Origin: Paratinospora sagittata
Lineage: Eukaryota > Streptophyta > Magnoliopsida > Ranunculales > Menispermaceae
Reading direction: 5' to 3'
Length of the DNA stretch: 64,000 nt
Assembly (NCBI GenBank): GCA_035771175.1
Contig: CM069606.1
Span: 34,936,816-35,000,815, forward strand
The notes under the pieces were generated by a model that did no database searches, was not told where the DNA came from, and saw nothing but the letters and a program-made list of their open reading frames with translations. Below are positions 34,404 through 45,826 of the stretch, in pieces (positions within the stretch are counted from its first letter, which is position 1; each line of letters begins with the position of its first letter). A program made the translations under genes and the position numbers.

Positions 34404-34514
34404 CACCTTCAATCTCCTATTCTTTACATTAGGAATTGAAGCAGGTCCTTTGTTCACAATTGTTAAATTTTTGTTCATCTTATTCTGCTACGATTCATTT
34501 GTATCCGTATCAGT

Positions 34515-37500
34515 ATGTCTGTCCATCAAGAAGGTGAAACTTCATCCAAGAAGATTGATTCTTCTCCTACACCCATGGTTGCGGTTGGTTTCCAGATGCA
34601 GGAAACATCCTCCTTGATCACCCCAGAACGACTTGATGGGACCAATTACATAGAATGGTCTCTAAATGCTCAAAACAAGATACGGGGTCGTAAGCGTTGG
34701 GGTTTTATCTCGGGCACAAAAACTGCACCCAAAGATGTGAACTCCGAAGAATTTGAAGCGTGGGAGGATGACAATTGCTTAGTCAAATCCTGGTTGCTTG
34801 ATGCGATGACAAAGGGCATTCGCTCTCTTTTTCTTCGATTGCCTACAGCAAAAGAGGTATGGGAGGCAGCAAAACAAACATATTTTGTTGATCAAGATGC
34901 ATCAATGATCTCTCGAAAATCATCTACCTCAAAGAAGGATAGAAAGTGTACTCATTGCAGTGGTACTGGTCATATTGCTGAGACATGTTTTCGTCTCCAT
35001 GGCTATCCGGATTGGCATCCCAAGGGAAAGAAAAATTCACAAACGTCCGTTCATGCAAAGGAAGAGGACACCAATTCCATAGGGAACCTAGTTGTCGCTG
35101 TCGGATTCACTGCTAAGTCAGGTATGTCTTTTACTAGAAATAGTGATTGGATTATTGACTCCGGTGCAACGGAGCATATGACTTGTGACCAGAAAAAATT
35201 TTCTCACTTATCTCAACAGTGTTCCAAAACTATCATCACCAATGCTAATGGTGTATCATCCCCTGTTCTAGGAGTTGGTACAGTCCCTTTATCTCCTACC
35301 TTAACCACCAAAGATGTGTTATTTGTGCCATCCTTGAATTGCAGCCTTCTTTCTATTTATCAATTTACCAAAGCTCATAATTGTGTCGCCATATTTTTTC
35401 CTACTCACTGTGTTTTTCAGCACATCCATACCAAGGAGAAGATTGGCAGTGGTAAACAAATTGGCGGATTGTACTATCTGGAGGAAGGGTTCCCGTCTTC
35501 CAACAGAGAAGGACAAGTCAACATAGTGCAGGCCGATTTGGTGAATAAGCGCAAAGAGGAAATATGGTTATGGCATAAGAGATTGGGACATCCATCGTTT
35601 AGCTACCTTAAGAGATTATTTCCATCTTTGTTTAGTAATAGTACTCCTGAGAGTTTTATTTGTGAAACTTGCACAATGGCGAAAAGTCATCGCACTACTT
35701 TTCATTTGAGTGATAATAAAGCAACTTTCCCTTTTGCATTAGTTCATTCCGATGTTTGGGGACCGGCACCAATTCCAACTCCTAATGGAATGCGGTGGTT
35801 TGTTACATTCGTTGATGATTGCACTCGAATGACTTGGGTTTATCAGTTGAAACACAAGAGTGATGTTTGCTCCATTTTTCAATTATTCCATCAAATGGTG
35901 ACTACACAGTTTGGCATTCCAATCAAAGTTCTGCGTTCAGATAATGGGGGGGAATATTTCAAGCAAAAGTTGTCCACATTCATGCAATCGGTAGGGATTA
36001 TTCATCAAACGACATGTCCTTATTCTCCTCAACAGAATGGTGTTGCAGAGCGCAAAAATAGACAGTTATTGGAGGTCACTCGGTCACTCTTGATTGGGGG
36101 CCATGTTCCCTCTTACTTGTGGGGTGAGGCGTTGTATTAGGCAGTGTACTTGATTAATCGAACACCATCCAGTGTCCTTACTTTCAGACGACCATTGGAT
36201 GCTTTATCTGATCATTGCACCCTGCCACCCATAGTACATTTAGCTCCAAAAATTTTTGGGAGTGTGGTGTATGTCCACCTACATCCACATCAAAGAACTA
36301 AGCTTGAATCTCGTGCGTCTAGGTGTGTTTTCGTGGGTTATGGAATCAATCAGAAGGGCTACAAATGTTTTGATCCATCTTCACAGAGCTTTTATGTTTC
36401 AATGGATGTTGTTTTCCATGAACATGAACTCTTTTATCAATTACCGAATACTGATTCCTCACTTCCGGGGGTGCATCAACACGAAGTGCTGAATCATGAG
36501 GAAATCCAATTTTTGTATCGGGCACCGGAGGACAATGAAGTCAATGCTATACCCGAGGAAAATGAATCACTGGAACTACTGGATGATGAAACCAGTGCTA
36601 TACCCGAGGACAATGAAACCAGTGCTATAGACCCAGATAAGCATGATTCGAACTCTATTCAGGATAGTACAATCTTGCCTCAACATGAAGCACAATCACT
36701 GCCTCAATCTTCTTCTACAGAGAAAATCTCAAAGGTACCCATAAATCCTCATATAAAAACTACTGTTCTTGATAATGTTATTGTTGAATTCCAAGCTAAT
36801 CATGAACCTCAACTACCTCAATCCCACTTTCCAGTCCGATCTAACCGTGGTATACCACCACTTTTGTATGAACCCGATCCTAAATCCAAAGCTAAATATC
36901 CCATAAGTAATCATGTGTCTTCCAAAAGATTGTCTGAGTCATATGCCTCCTATGTGCTGCAGTTATCATCTGTCTCTATTCCTAGTAAAATGCAGGAAGC
37001 TTTAGCAGATCCTAGATGGACTCAAGCCATGGCGGAAGAAATGGCAGCGCTTAAAAAGAACCTCACTTGGGAACTCGTACCTCTACCTAAAGGGAAAAGA
37101 ACTGTGGGATGTCGATGGGTGTTCGCAATTAAACATAAGGCAGATGGTACCATTGAAAGGTACAAAGCTCGGTTGGTCGCAAAAGGGTATACGCAATCAT
37201 ATGGGGTTGACTATCAAGACACTTTTGCACCTGTTGCCAAGCTTAATACAGTAAGAGTGCTCTTATCTTTGGCAGCTAACCGAGATTGGCCGCTTCTTCA
37301 ATTCGATGTAAAAAATACATTTTTACATGGAGACCTTGTAGAAGAAGTATATATGGATCCTCCCACAGGTGTAGAGGAATACTCAAATACTACTATGGTG
37401 TGCAAGCTAAAGAAGGCGTTATATGGGTTAAAGCAATCTCCAAGAGCATGGTTTGGGAGATTCACCAAGTCCATGAAGAGCTTTGGTTATAGACAAAGCA

Positions 37501-38516
37501 ACTCCGATCATACATTATTCCTAAAGCACAGAAAGGGAAAAATTACTGCTTTGATTATCTATGTAGATGATATGGTAGTAACGGGTGATGATCAAGATGA
37601 AATTGAGAGTTTGCAACGACGCTTAGCTTCAGAGTTTGAAATGAAACAACTTGGTGACTTGAAGTATTTTCTTGGTATTGAGGTAGCCCGATCAAATAAT
37701 GGTATCTTCTTATCTCAGCGTAAATACATTCTTGACCTGTTAATTGAGACAGGTACTCTCGGATGTAAGCCTACAAGTACCCCTATGGAACAAAATCATA
37801 AATTGTTCTACTGTTCGAATGCACCTCCTATTGATAAGGGAAGATACCAGAGACTTGTGGGAAAATTAATTTATTTGTCTCACACGAGGCCAGATATTGC
37901 TTATGCAGTGTCGGTTGTGAGCCAATTTATGCATGATCCTCGTAAACCTCACATGGATGCTGTAGATCGCATATTAAGATATTTGAAATCTGCCCCAGGT
38001 AAAGGTTTGCTTTTCACCAAAAATAATCATATGAGAGTAGAAGGTTACACTGATGCAGATTGGGCTGGTTCAGCTGATGACAGAAGATCTACATCAGGAT
38101 ATTTTACTTTTGTGGGAGGAAACCTAGTGACGTGGAGGAGTAAAAAACAACCTGTTGTAGCAAGGTCAAGTGCAGAAGCAGAGTATAGAGGCATGGCATA
38201 TGGAGTGTGTGAGTTACTCTGGTTGAGAAACGTGCTAATGGATTTGAGGGCAGGTTCAAAGGAAGTAATGAAATTGTATTGTGATAACACTTCAGCTATT
38301 GCGATTGCTCACAATCCAGTCCAACATGATCGGACAAAACACATTGAGATTGATAGACATTTCATTAAGGAGAAAATTGATGCAGGGATCATTACATTCC
38401 CATTTGTGAAGTCTAAAGAACAACTGGCCAATGTTCTTACCAAAGCCGTGGCCAGCCATATGTTTGATAATTCTCTATGCAAGTTAGGCATGTGCGATAT
38501 CCATGCACCAACTTGA
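34515..38516 (+). pseudogene. Ty1/copia gag-pol polyprotein, one in-frame stop and a gag deletion
   Basis: One frame of 1334 codons including the stop. Gag N-terminus (ERLDGTNYIEWSLNAQNK, ~38-55), zinc knuckle CX2CX4HX4C (Cys145-Cys158), protease DSGAT (Asp215), integrase HHCC (LWHKRLGHPS ... CETC) and DDE core (HSDVWGP, RSDNGGEY, AERKNR). RT follows (FDVKNTFLHGDL, YVDDMVVTGDD) and RNase H (GYTDADWAG, SSAEAEYRG, YCDNTSAI). The only internal stop is TAG at 36138-36140, codon 542, at the end of the integrase core. The gag middle appears deleted: only ~22 residues separate TAKEVWEAAKQTY from the knuckle, where copia gags normally have well over 100. Translation restarts possible at 36144 would lack protease and the integrase core. 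Probably non-autonomous. Confidence 0.95.
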
Positions 38517-38523
38517 GAAGGGG
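38515..38523 (+). other. Polypurine tract
   Basis: GAGAAGGGG directly precedes the 3' LTR and overlaps the end of the pol frame; it is the usual plus-strand priming site. Confidence 0.85.
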
Positions 38524-38818
38524 TGATAGAATTAAGTGGTAATTGATATGATTACTATAATTATGGGATTGATATCCATAATTATAGTATATCACCTATA
38601 ATATCTCCTAAATCTGGAGAGATATCCATAATTGATATGATTACTATAATTATGGGATTGATATCCATAATTATAGTATATCACCTATAATGTCTCCTAT
38701 TAATCTGGAGAGATATTATTGACTTTCCTTGTAAAGCTCTTTGTGTATCTTATATATTGTAACAACGTACTGTGAATGAAATAACAGAAAAATTATTTCT
38801 TCAATTGTGTTCTTGACA
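38524..38818 (+). repeat. 3' LTR of the copia element
   Basis: Length 295 bp, the same length as the 5' LTR with two substitutions. It carries the same 89-bp internal duplication. Confidence 0.97.
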
Positions 38819-38941
38819 TAAATTACTTATTATGAATGACTATCATCACCCTATAGAAACAGATCTTGTAAATATTTTTTTATGGAAATTAATTTGTTAA
38901 TTTTTTTCGTGGTTATTTCTCTTATTGTTGTCGTTGCTGTT

Positions 38942-39166
38942 CTTTTTTTTTTTTTTTTTTTTTAGTCCTAAACCCCTAGTTGTCCTCAACTAATTCTTTT
39001 GCGGGAATAAGACTAATATGGAGTTCGGCGCTCTGAGAGAATGAATAGCTAGCACCATTCCATCAGTTCATATCATAATGGGGCTCGAACTCGTGATCAG
39101 GCTTCGTAATCCATTAAAACGCAACTGCCTTCATCAATTATGTTGCAGCCGGATGGATAATTTCTC
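38942..39166 (-). mobile_element. tRNA-derived SINE remnant, copy 1
   Basis: Read on the minus strand it has a pol III B-box-like GAGTTCGAGCCCC (near 39090), an A-box-like upstream stretch, and a terminal poly-A seen as poly-T at 38942-38963. The body from CCTAAACCCC to GCCGGATGG is shared with the copy at 39705-39913. No clear target duplication. Confidence 0.65.
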
Positions 39167-39516
39167 TTACTATTGTTGTATATAAGACGTATGTGCTTAT
39201 AAACTATTCTTATCATATTTGTCTGTAAGGCTTGCAAAACTATTTTGCAATCCAATCAATCAATTTGAATTCAAAACAATATACTTATTGATTGATTAAA
39301 GGGGGCTTGGTGGGTCAAACTCCTCAAATTTCATCCTCTCATGAAGAAACGTTGAAGAAAATAAATAAATAAATAAATAAAGCTCAAACTTCATTCACTT
39401 GGAAATCATGGGATATAGGTAGAGAAGCATTGATATTTTTATTGTTTTTGTTTAATTCGTGTTCTTTCCTCTTCTTTTTTTTATTACCGATTTTTTGACA
39501 TTTAGAAAATGTCCTC

Positions 39517-39683
39517 TTTTTTTTTTGGACGAGACTAATCCTTCCGTATTCGGATATTGCATAAGTGTTTGGGTTGACCCTTCCAACATAGAAGGATACA
39601 TGAGGGCACGCTCAAGCTTGAACTCCAGACCTGGACTTCAACCTCACTTATACTTAATTTCTCAACCAACTGAGCTACCACCT
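39517..39683 (-). mobile_element. tRNA-derived SINE, a different family
   Basis: On the minus strand it begins GGTGGTAGCTCAGTTGGTTGAG, an almost perfect tRNA-like A box, with GGAGTTCAAGC as a B-box-like element ~50 bp later, and ends in poly-A (poly-T at 39517-39526 on the plus strand). Imperfect flanks TGTCCTC and TGTGCTC may be the target duplication. Confidence 0.65.
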
Positions 39684-39704
39684 GTTGATTGTGCTCTTTC
39701 TTTC

Positions 39705-39913
39705 TTTTTTGGTCCCAAACCCTCCAGTGTCCTCAGTTAATCCCTTTGCAGAGACGAGACTAATCTGGAGTTCAATGCCCCCAAGAAGGTGGATAACTAG
39801 TACCTACCCATCAATGTATGTCGTAATGAGGCTCGAACACTTGACCAGGCTCCTTAACCCACTAAGACGTAGCTATGCACCCTCGCCAACTACGTTTCAA
39901 CCTAATGGGTGGT
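39705..39913 (-). mobile_element. tRNA-derived SINE remnant, copy 2
   Basis: Same family and orientation as 38942-39166: shared GAGACTAAT(A/C)TGGAGTTC, GTAATGAGGCTCGAAC and GACCAGGCT blocks. On the minus strand AAGTGTTCGAGCCTCAT is B-box-like and CTTAGTGGG is the end of an A-box-like element. Confidence 0.65.
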
Positions 39914-42900
39914 TGTGTAATGTTACTTAACCTTTTTATTTATAGTAATTATTCAATTCATCAATTTGAAATAACTTTATAATTTGCTGAAAAAAAAATC
40001 TTAGAAATTAAGAAAAATGGGCATAGATCAGAACGGCCCCAACAACAAAAATGCGATTAATTATTAGCAATAAAGACCACCATGCTGTCAATTATTTAAT
40101 TTAATAACATAAATAAAAGACTTGAAAATTTTGCCATAGTCAGTTTCGAGTCTAGGTAAATAAAGAGGATTGCATTAGGTAGTTCATAACCAATATAAAG
40201 TTTTGTAAGATTAACACTTTTAGTAATAAGAGATAATAGCATAAAAAAATTAAAAACTAAAAATAAATAAAATTAAAATAGATGTTAATATTTTAATATT
40301 TTTACTGTTATATTGATTATACATGAAAGTTTTTTTTTTTTTTTAAATGAAAATTGGGTTGAAAATGTAGAAACAAATGTAAAGTAAGCCTCAAAATAGG
40401 AGATGCAAAATTTAAATTACTATATATATATATATATATAGTGTTAAAACATGAAATAAACAAAATAAAACTTATATTAATTAAGCTCATCTACATTATT
40501 GCCTGCTCATCGATATGAAACCAACCTAGAAATATCCAAGTTCTGCAATCATGGATATCTTCAAATTCAGGACAAGAAACTTTTGATTGGCTGTGAGCAG
40601 AACTACTTGAGGTATAATTTAAATGAACTTTTATCCAAGTGAGAACCATATATAAATTAAGCTTAAAAAGGCCAAAAGAGAAAAAATAATAATAATAAAT
40701 AAGAAGAAGGGGTTGGGGAGTTGCTATGATCAATCTCTACTTGACCTACCTTGAAAACCTATCACAATAAAATGACTTGCAATCTCTATATATAGTGGGC
40801 TTATAATGCTCTTCCATTAATAAATAATTATGGTTTGGTGGGCGAGTCTTGTAGGATTTTATCTATATTTCTTTTGATATATATATATATATTGCTAGGT
40901 CTTTTGATATTTTGCTAGGTCATTTAATTGCTGTTAATTAATTTAATAGTATAATATCATAATAGCTCTTCTATAATCGTCTTTTATGACATAGAAAATA
41001 TAAAATAAATGTTAATTCATGCTTCTTTTTTTTTTTTTTTGAAACCAATGCATGCATTACACAGTGCAAACTTGTTATTATTAATTATTTTTATTTATCT
41101 ATGTTGCCCTCTCATTTGATCACTCAAGTCTAGGGAAAAATTGGATGGATCCCATTAACTTTTTGGAAGAATAGTTTTATCGAGAAATAGCTTCTCAACC
41201 AAATTCCTTTTAGAGAATTTTTTTTCATAATTATTTGATTATGTATGAAAAAAAAAATTTACATTCATAAGACGCGAAAAAAATGATTAGTAAGAAATCT
41301 CGTTGAATAGAAACATGAACATAATTAATAATATTAAAAAATTTATCAGGAGAAAATTAGAGTTTCTCACAAAATAGAGGTGAGATAACTTGAGTAAGAA
41401 AATAAGGGAATTATGGAAGTTTTTCTTGAGAAAAGGTTGGAAATTAAAAATATAATTTTCCTATTTTTAGACAAAATGTTTCTATTTTATTGAGGAAATA
41501 ATAATATTCTTTATTTTTCTGGTAACCTGGGTATCTAGGTTGGCTTATACACATCGATTAATTCCAGGGACAAACTTCCATTAGGGGAGAGAGTGACATC
41601 TCCCAATGAATGTGCAGGTGCCTTAACATGTAGTTCACAGTGTAACAAATTTTTTTTTTTTTTGGCAAAGATCGTGTCCACTTCACCTGACAATAAAAGT
41701 CAAATTCATACTCTTATGGGTCATAATTACTAGCTCTGTACCGCTTCGCCATTTTTGTTCAGTGGTAAAAATAATAATATTCTCACCTATCAATTAATTG
41801 CGGAGCACCTATCAATTAATAAACCCTTAAAAGTTCTATAAAGTGTGGATTAAATTAGATCGCTTCTTCGATTGTATGATTTAAAAAAAAAAAAAATCAA
41901 AGAAAGCAACAAATATAAATTTACTATGTTACTTAAAATATTTGGTAATTGTTCGGTTAATCTCAAACTGGGAATTGGGTTTCAAACTTTCAAGGAACTT
42001 TACTCTATTCTTGGTTATTTGGATCTCAATGTATTTCCTTTCTTTTTTCTTTTTTTTCTTTTTTTATGGACTATCATCCCTAAATTTAAGACTTAAATAA
42101 ATATGTTTTGTTAAAGTTGAATTGAAGCACCACATATTCCCTGTTTTATTAAAAAAAAATAAAAAAAAACAGTAATCTGACACGTTTTCTATTAAACAAT
42201 AAACATATAATATTGTTTGTTGAAATTGAAATTACTCCTCAAAATGATCATTAAACGGGCATATGGGTGTAGTGTTAGCTAGCATATTGTATTAACCAAA
42301 ATGAGGGTAGTTATTACACTATTCTACATAACGCACTACAAGAGGCATCCCACCCTAGTTAGGCTTAAAAGTTGATAAGGAATAACATGAGGAAACATCA
42401 CTTTTAATTAACCTGGTTGCCTAGCTAACCTGTCAATTGGATAGTAGACATGGTGATGATTTCCCTATGGTTGTGAGGATCATTTGTAGCAGCTATTTGG
42501 AAACTTTCTTCCAATATAGTCTAAGCTTATATGTGGTAGAGCATATGGCCTTTTATCATCGAACCGATCTTACTTGAAAAGGGACATTTATCCTCGTTTG
42601 AAGAACATATTAAGTGAATGATTTCTTGATGAGTTTCTTGGTGTACAAAGAAATAACTGGCTATCTCAAATTCTAGCTATGAATCTGAGTATCGTTTTGT
42701 TTCCTGAACTTGTGTTGAAACATAATACTACTTCACGCGTAAACCTCGTTAGGAAACAACTATGTTTTGAGGATAGCTTAGAAAACCAAATAACATGCCA
42801 CCGCCCATCACTATCAAAGTAGCTACTTCTCACATTTTTCTAAGCTTGAGAGAAGGAGAAAAAAAAAAATCCACTTTCAAATTTGGTAACAATTGCTTTG

Positions 42901-43110
42901 ATGATTTCAAATAAATGAATTAAGTGAATAGAGCTAAAAAAAACTTAAAACCCTATAGCCCCTTACTAAGCCAAACTCAATGCTGCAATATTTTCATCTG
43001 AAATCAGAAAAGCCCACTATATAGTTGATACGTTTTATAACATTATTGAATTTTTTATCATTTATAGGCATGATTTTTTTTTTATATTTCTAAAAAAATA
43101 TCTAAAAATA
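39914..43110. other. AT-rich intergenic, no gene recognised
   Basis: Poly-A/T runs and TA microsatellites (40424-40441, 40879-40892). The frame 40491-40733 on the minus strand shows no known domain. The only feature is the possible SINE at 41518-41755. Confidence 0.5.
41518..41755 (-). mobile_element. Possible SINE remnant
   Basis: The block GGTAACCTGGGTATCTAGGT with TCGATTAATTCCAGGGACAA resembles the body of a widespread plant SINE group, and the far end gives TGGCGAAGCGGTACAGAGCT on the minus strand. Recognised by sequence resemblance only; no target duplication found. Confidence 0.35.
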
Positions 43111-44424
43111 GTATATTCAATATTAGATAAGTTTTGAACATATTAGTGTTATATTGGCACCAACGTGTCCAAAATATGTCTATAGTATTTTTTTTTATTG
43201 GGTGGCGCCTCTCCATAAAAATAAAAATAAAAACATGCATGCGACCCATTAAATAGGGGCATGCATGTTTTTTATTTTTAATATATATATATATATATAT
43301 AACAATAAAACTTTTGAAGAGGAGCGTACAAATAAAAAAGCTTTTTTAACAAAAAATTAAATTATTAATAAAAAATGAAAATAGAAATTATTGTTAAATA
43401 AAAAAATGTGAAATAAAGTAAAAATAAATAAATTGAACAACTATTAAAAATATATAGAACAAAAAAGATGGTGTCGTCTTTTAAAAAAAAATCGAACCAA
43501 CAAAATTACATAAAAAATTAACCTTATTCGATTTCTCCGAAGTATAAAAATTTCATAGCGCAAGGAAAAGAGAAAAAAAAACGCCTTCTCTCATGTGTCA
43601 TCTCTATGACGTCCTGTTTTTTTTTTGTCTCATTTATTTATTTCAGAAATTGCACAATGGTTTTTATCTTTGTTCGATTTTTGTTATTTTTCTTGAAGAG
43701 GCATTATCCACTTTGTTCCAAATTTTATTTTTATTATTTAACAGTGGATGACGCCTCAGTTAAATAAAAAACACAAAATCTGGAGCAAACGATCATTCAC
43801 TTTGCTAAAAAAAATTGCACAAAGTGCGATTTTTGAAATAAAGTGAATGAGACACAATAAAAACAAGGATATTGGAGAGATGTAAATTTTTTTTTTTCAA
43901 TTTTTTAGCAAAATGAATGACGTTTGTTTTAGATTTTTTTTATAATCATTCATTTTTTTTTAACTTTGCAGATTTTGTGTTTTTTATTTAATAGTGGGGC
44001 GTGCCTCTTCAAGAGGCTTTATGCATTTTCAAAAAAAATGAAAAAAATCACACAAGGATAAAATCTTTTGTGCGATTTATGAAATAAATGAACGAGACAC
44101 CAAAAAGAAAGAGGACGTCGGTGAGATGACACTTGAGAAAAGGGGGTTTCTTCCTTCTTCTTCTTTTTTCTTTGTTGGCACCGTAAAATTTTTATACTTC
44201 AGAGAAATGAAACAAGGTTAATTTTTTATACAATTTTGTTAGTTTGATTTTTTTTTCAGTAGATGGTGTTATCTTCTTTATTCCATATATTTTTAATAGT
44301 CGTTCACTTTATTTTTTTTTTATTTTTTTTCACATTTTATTTTTTTATTTAACAATAGTTTCTATTTTCTTTTTTTATTAATAACTTTTTTCATTTGTAG
44401 GTTTCTCCTTAAAAGTTTTTATTG

Positions 44425-44463
<39 letters not shown>

Positions 44464-44570
44464 TAAACATGCAAGGCGGCATGTTTTTTTTTTTTTTTTT
44501 ATGGGTGGCGCCTTTTAAAAAAAAACATGTAGGCATATTTTAGACATGTCCAAAGTTTACCTAATTTTAA
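43110..44570. mobile_element. ~1.45-kb imperfect palindrome (foldback / long-TIR element)
   Basis: The two halves are inverted copies meeting near 43860. Paired landmarks: CAACGTGTCCAAAATATGTC (43161) with GGCATATTTTAGACATGTCC (44532); AACAATAAAACTTTTGAAGAGG (43302) with CCTTAAAAGTTTTTATTGTT (44407); CTATTAAAAATATATAGAAC (43441) with TTCCATATATTTTTAATAG (44281); CTTGAAGAGGCATTATCCAC (43692) with GTGGGGCGTGCCTCTTCAAG (43994). Each pair has coordinate sums near 87,700, so the fold is continuous. No coding frame. Family is unclear, with no target duplication resolved; the arms are diverged and AT-rich. Confidence 0.88.
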
Positions 44571-44705
44571 ATAAAGGGCAGCTAAATAAACTACAAAAAA
44601 ACACTCTTAACACTATAAGAAACCATCAATTTTAATTTTCAATAATACCCTCATGTGATTGTACCAAATTATCCTGCTTTTTTTTTTTTTTCCAATTTCG
44701 TCGTG

Positions 44706-44906
44706 GGTTCGGTCTTGTGTAACCAAACCAAAATGTATCTGTTCAGTCATACAGACCGAATTTATAACTATTGGTTCGGTTTATATGACTGAACCATCCA
44801 TTTTTATTTATTTTTTTGGTGTTTTAAATACATTAAAAAAAAATTGTACGACTTGGTCAAAGATAACAGAATCCAAAACATAAGGTTCGATCTGACCAAA
44901 CTACCG
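44706..44906. repeat. Cluster of hyphenated palindromes (GGTTCGGTC type)
   Basis: Three 19-24-bp units, each an inverted pair with a 5-6-base spacer: 44706-44729 (GGTTCGGTC/AACCAAACC), 44742-44760 (TTCAGTC/GACCGAA) and 44773-44795 (GGTTCGGTT/GACTGAACC). A weaker GGTTCGATCTGACCAAAC lies at 44883-44900. Same style as the array at 60785-63056. Confidence 0.75.
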
Positions 44907-45540
44907 CACCGATCGCGATTCAGTTCTTCTCATAGTGATTTTTTTAAACATCAGTCGACATTTTTCACAAATAAAAATACCAAAACATATTATTTTAACA
45001 ACAAATCTCTTATCGAATTTTTGTTCGCAAAATTTCGAATCGTAACCCCCTTTCGTATCGGAAAAAATAATATAAAATCTATCAAAACCATCAATTTTTC
45101 CGCTGAAGATGAGATAATGCAAGAAAGTAAATGATTTTGAAGGTTTTGAATGTAGTGATTTATTTAAAATGATGATAAAGGTATTTAATAAATTTTAATA
45201 TGGTAAAAATAATATTTCTTTATATTTCTGTGATAGAAATAAAATGCGACGGAAATAAGTTTTTTTTTTAATTTATTTAGCTAATTTCTTTTAAATATGC
45301 TATTTTTAGATTTTTTTTTGTAATATTAAAAAATAATCATTCTTATAAATAAATAAAAAATCTCATATTATTAAAAGAAAAGAAAAGAAGATTTTTTTGG
45401 TGGGGGCATAGACTGCAGCCAAGTGGCAGTACGAGGAATCAGGATTGATGATGATAAATTTATTCTCATATTTCTTTCTTAGCAAGTTTTCTATCAGCTG
45501 AACAATTCCCTTTTCTTCTGCTTCTCAACTTTATCTTCAA
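44907..45540. other. Intergenic and upstream region of ATG13
   Basis: No gene recognised. The frame at 44844-45134 (and its minus-strand shadow 44901-45122) has no domain. The last ~150 bases presumably contain the ATG13 promoter, but I see no clear TATA box. Confidence 0.4.
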
Positions 45541-45587
45541 TAACTCGACGACTTAACGAAGATTACTGAGTCCCTACAAAGTCTCAG

Positions 45588-45683
45588 ATGAAATTCATCC
45601 GTAATTCTCAAACCCCCAAATTCCTCCTCCAGTTTTTAGGGTTCTTATTCGAATCCCACTTAAAACCCTCAATAAAAATCTGA
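45588..45683 (+). CDS. Candidate uORF (31 codons) in the ATG13 leader
   Basis: ATG at 45588 opens a 31-residue frame (MKFIRNSQTPKFLLQFLGFL...) ending TGA at 45681, 144 bp before the ATG13 start. A second, 4-codon frame (ATGGTTCTTTTTTAA) lies at 45799-45813. Both matter only if the transcript starts upstream and the leader is unspliced; TTTTTTAATAG just before 45817 could also be a 3' splice site. Confidence 0.3.
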   Translation: MKFIRNSQTPKFLLQFLGFLFESHLKPSIKI

Positions 45684-45826
45684 ACTTGCCACGGAATTAT
45701 GATCCAATTCCGACCTTTTTTTTTTCTTTTCAATCCCGAGTCTTCAATTTCTAGGGTTTATCTAGGGTTTTGATTGAATCGAATTTTCCGTTGAATTAAT
45801 GGTTCTTTTTTAATAGATTGAGACCA

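Larger units (their letters stand above)
34097..38818 (+). mobile_element. Complete-looking Ty1/copia retrotransposon, recently inserted
   Basis: Bounded by two 295-bp LTRs (TGATAG...GACA) and a perfect 5-bp target duplication TAAAT (34092-34096 and 38819-38823). It has a tRNA-Met primer-binding site directly after the 5' LTR and a purine tract directly before the 3' LTR. The LTRs differ at two positions that I can see (A/T near 34275 and A/G near 34340, relative to the 3' copy), 0.7%, so the insertion is young. The domain order gag-protease-integrase-RT-RNase H is that of Ty1/copia. Confidence 0.97.

Noticed and set aside
35319..35516. Minus-strand frame in the copia element
   Set aside because: Antisense of the protease/integrase region.
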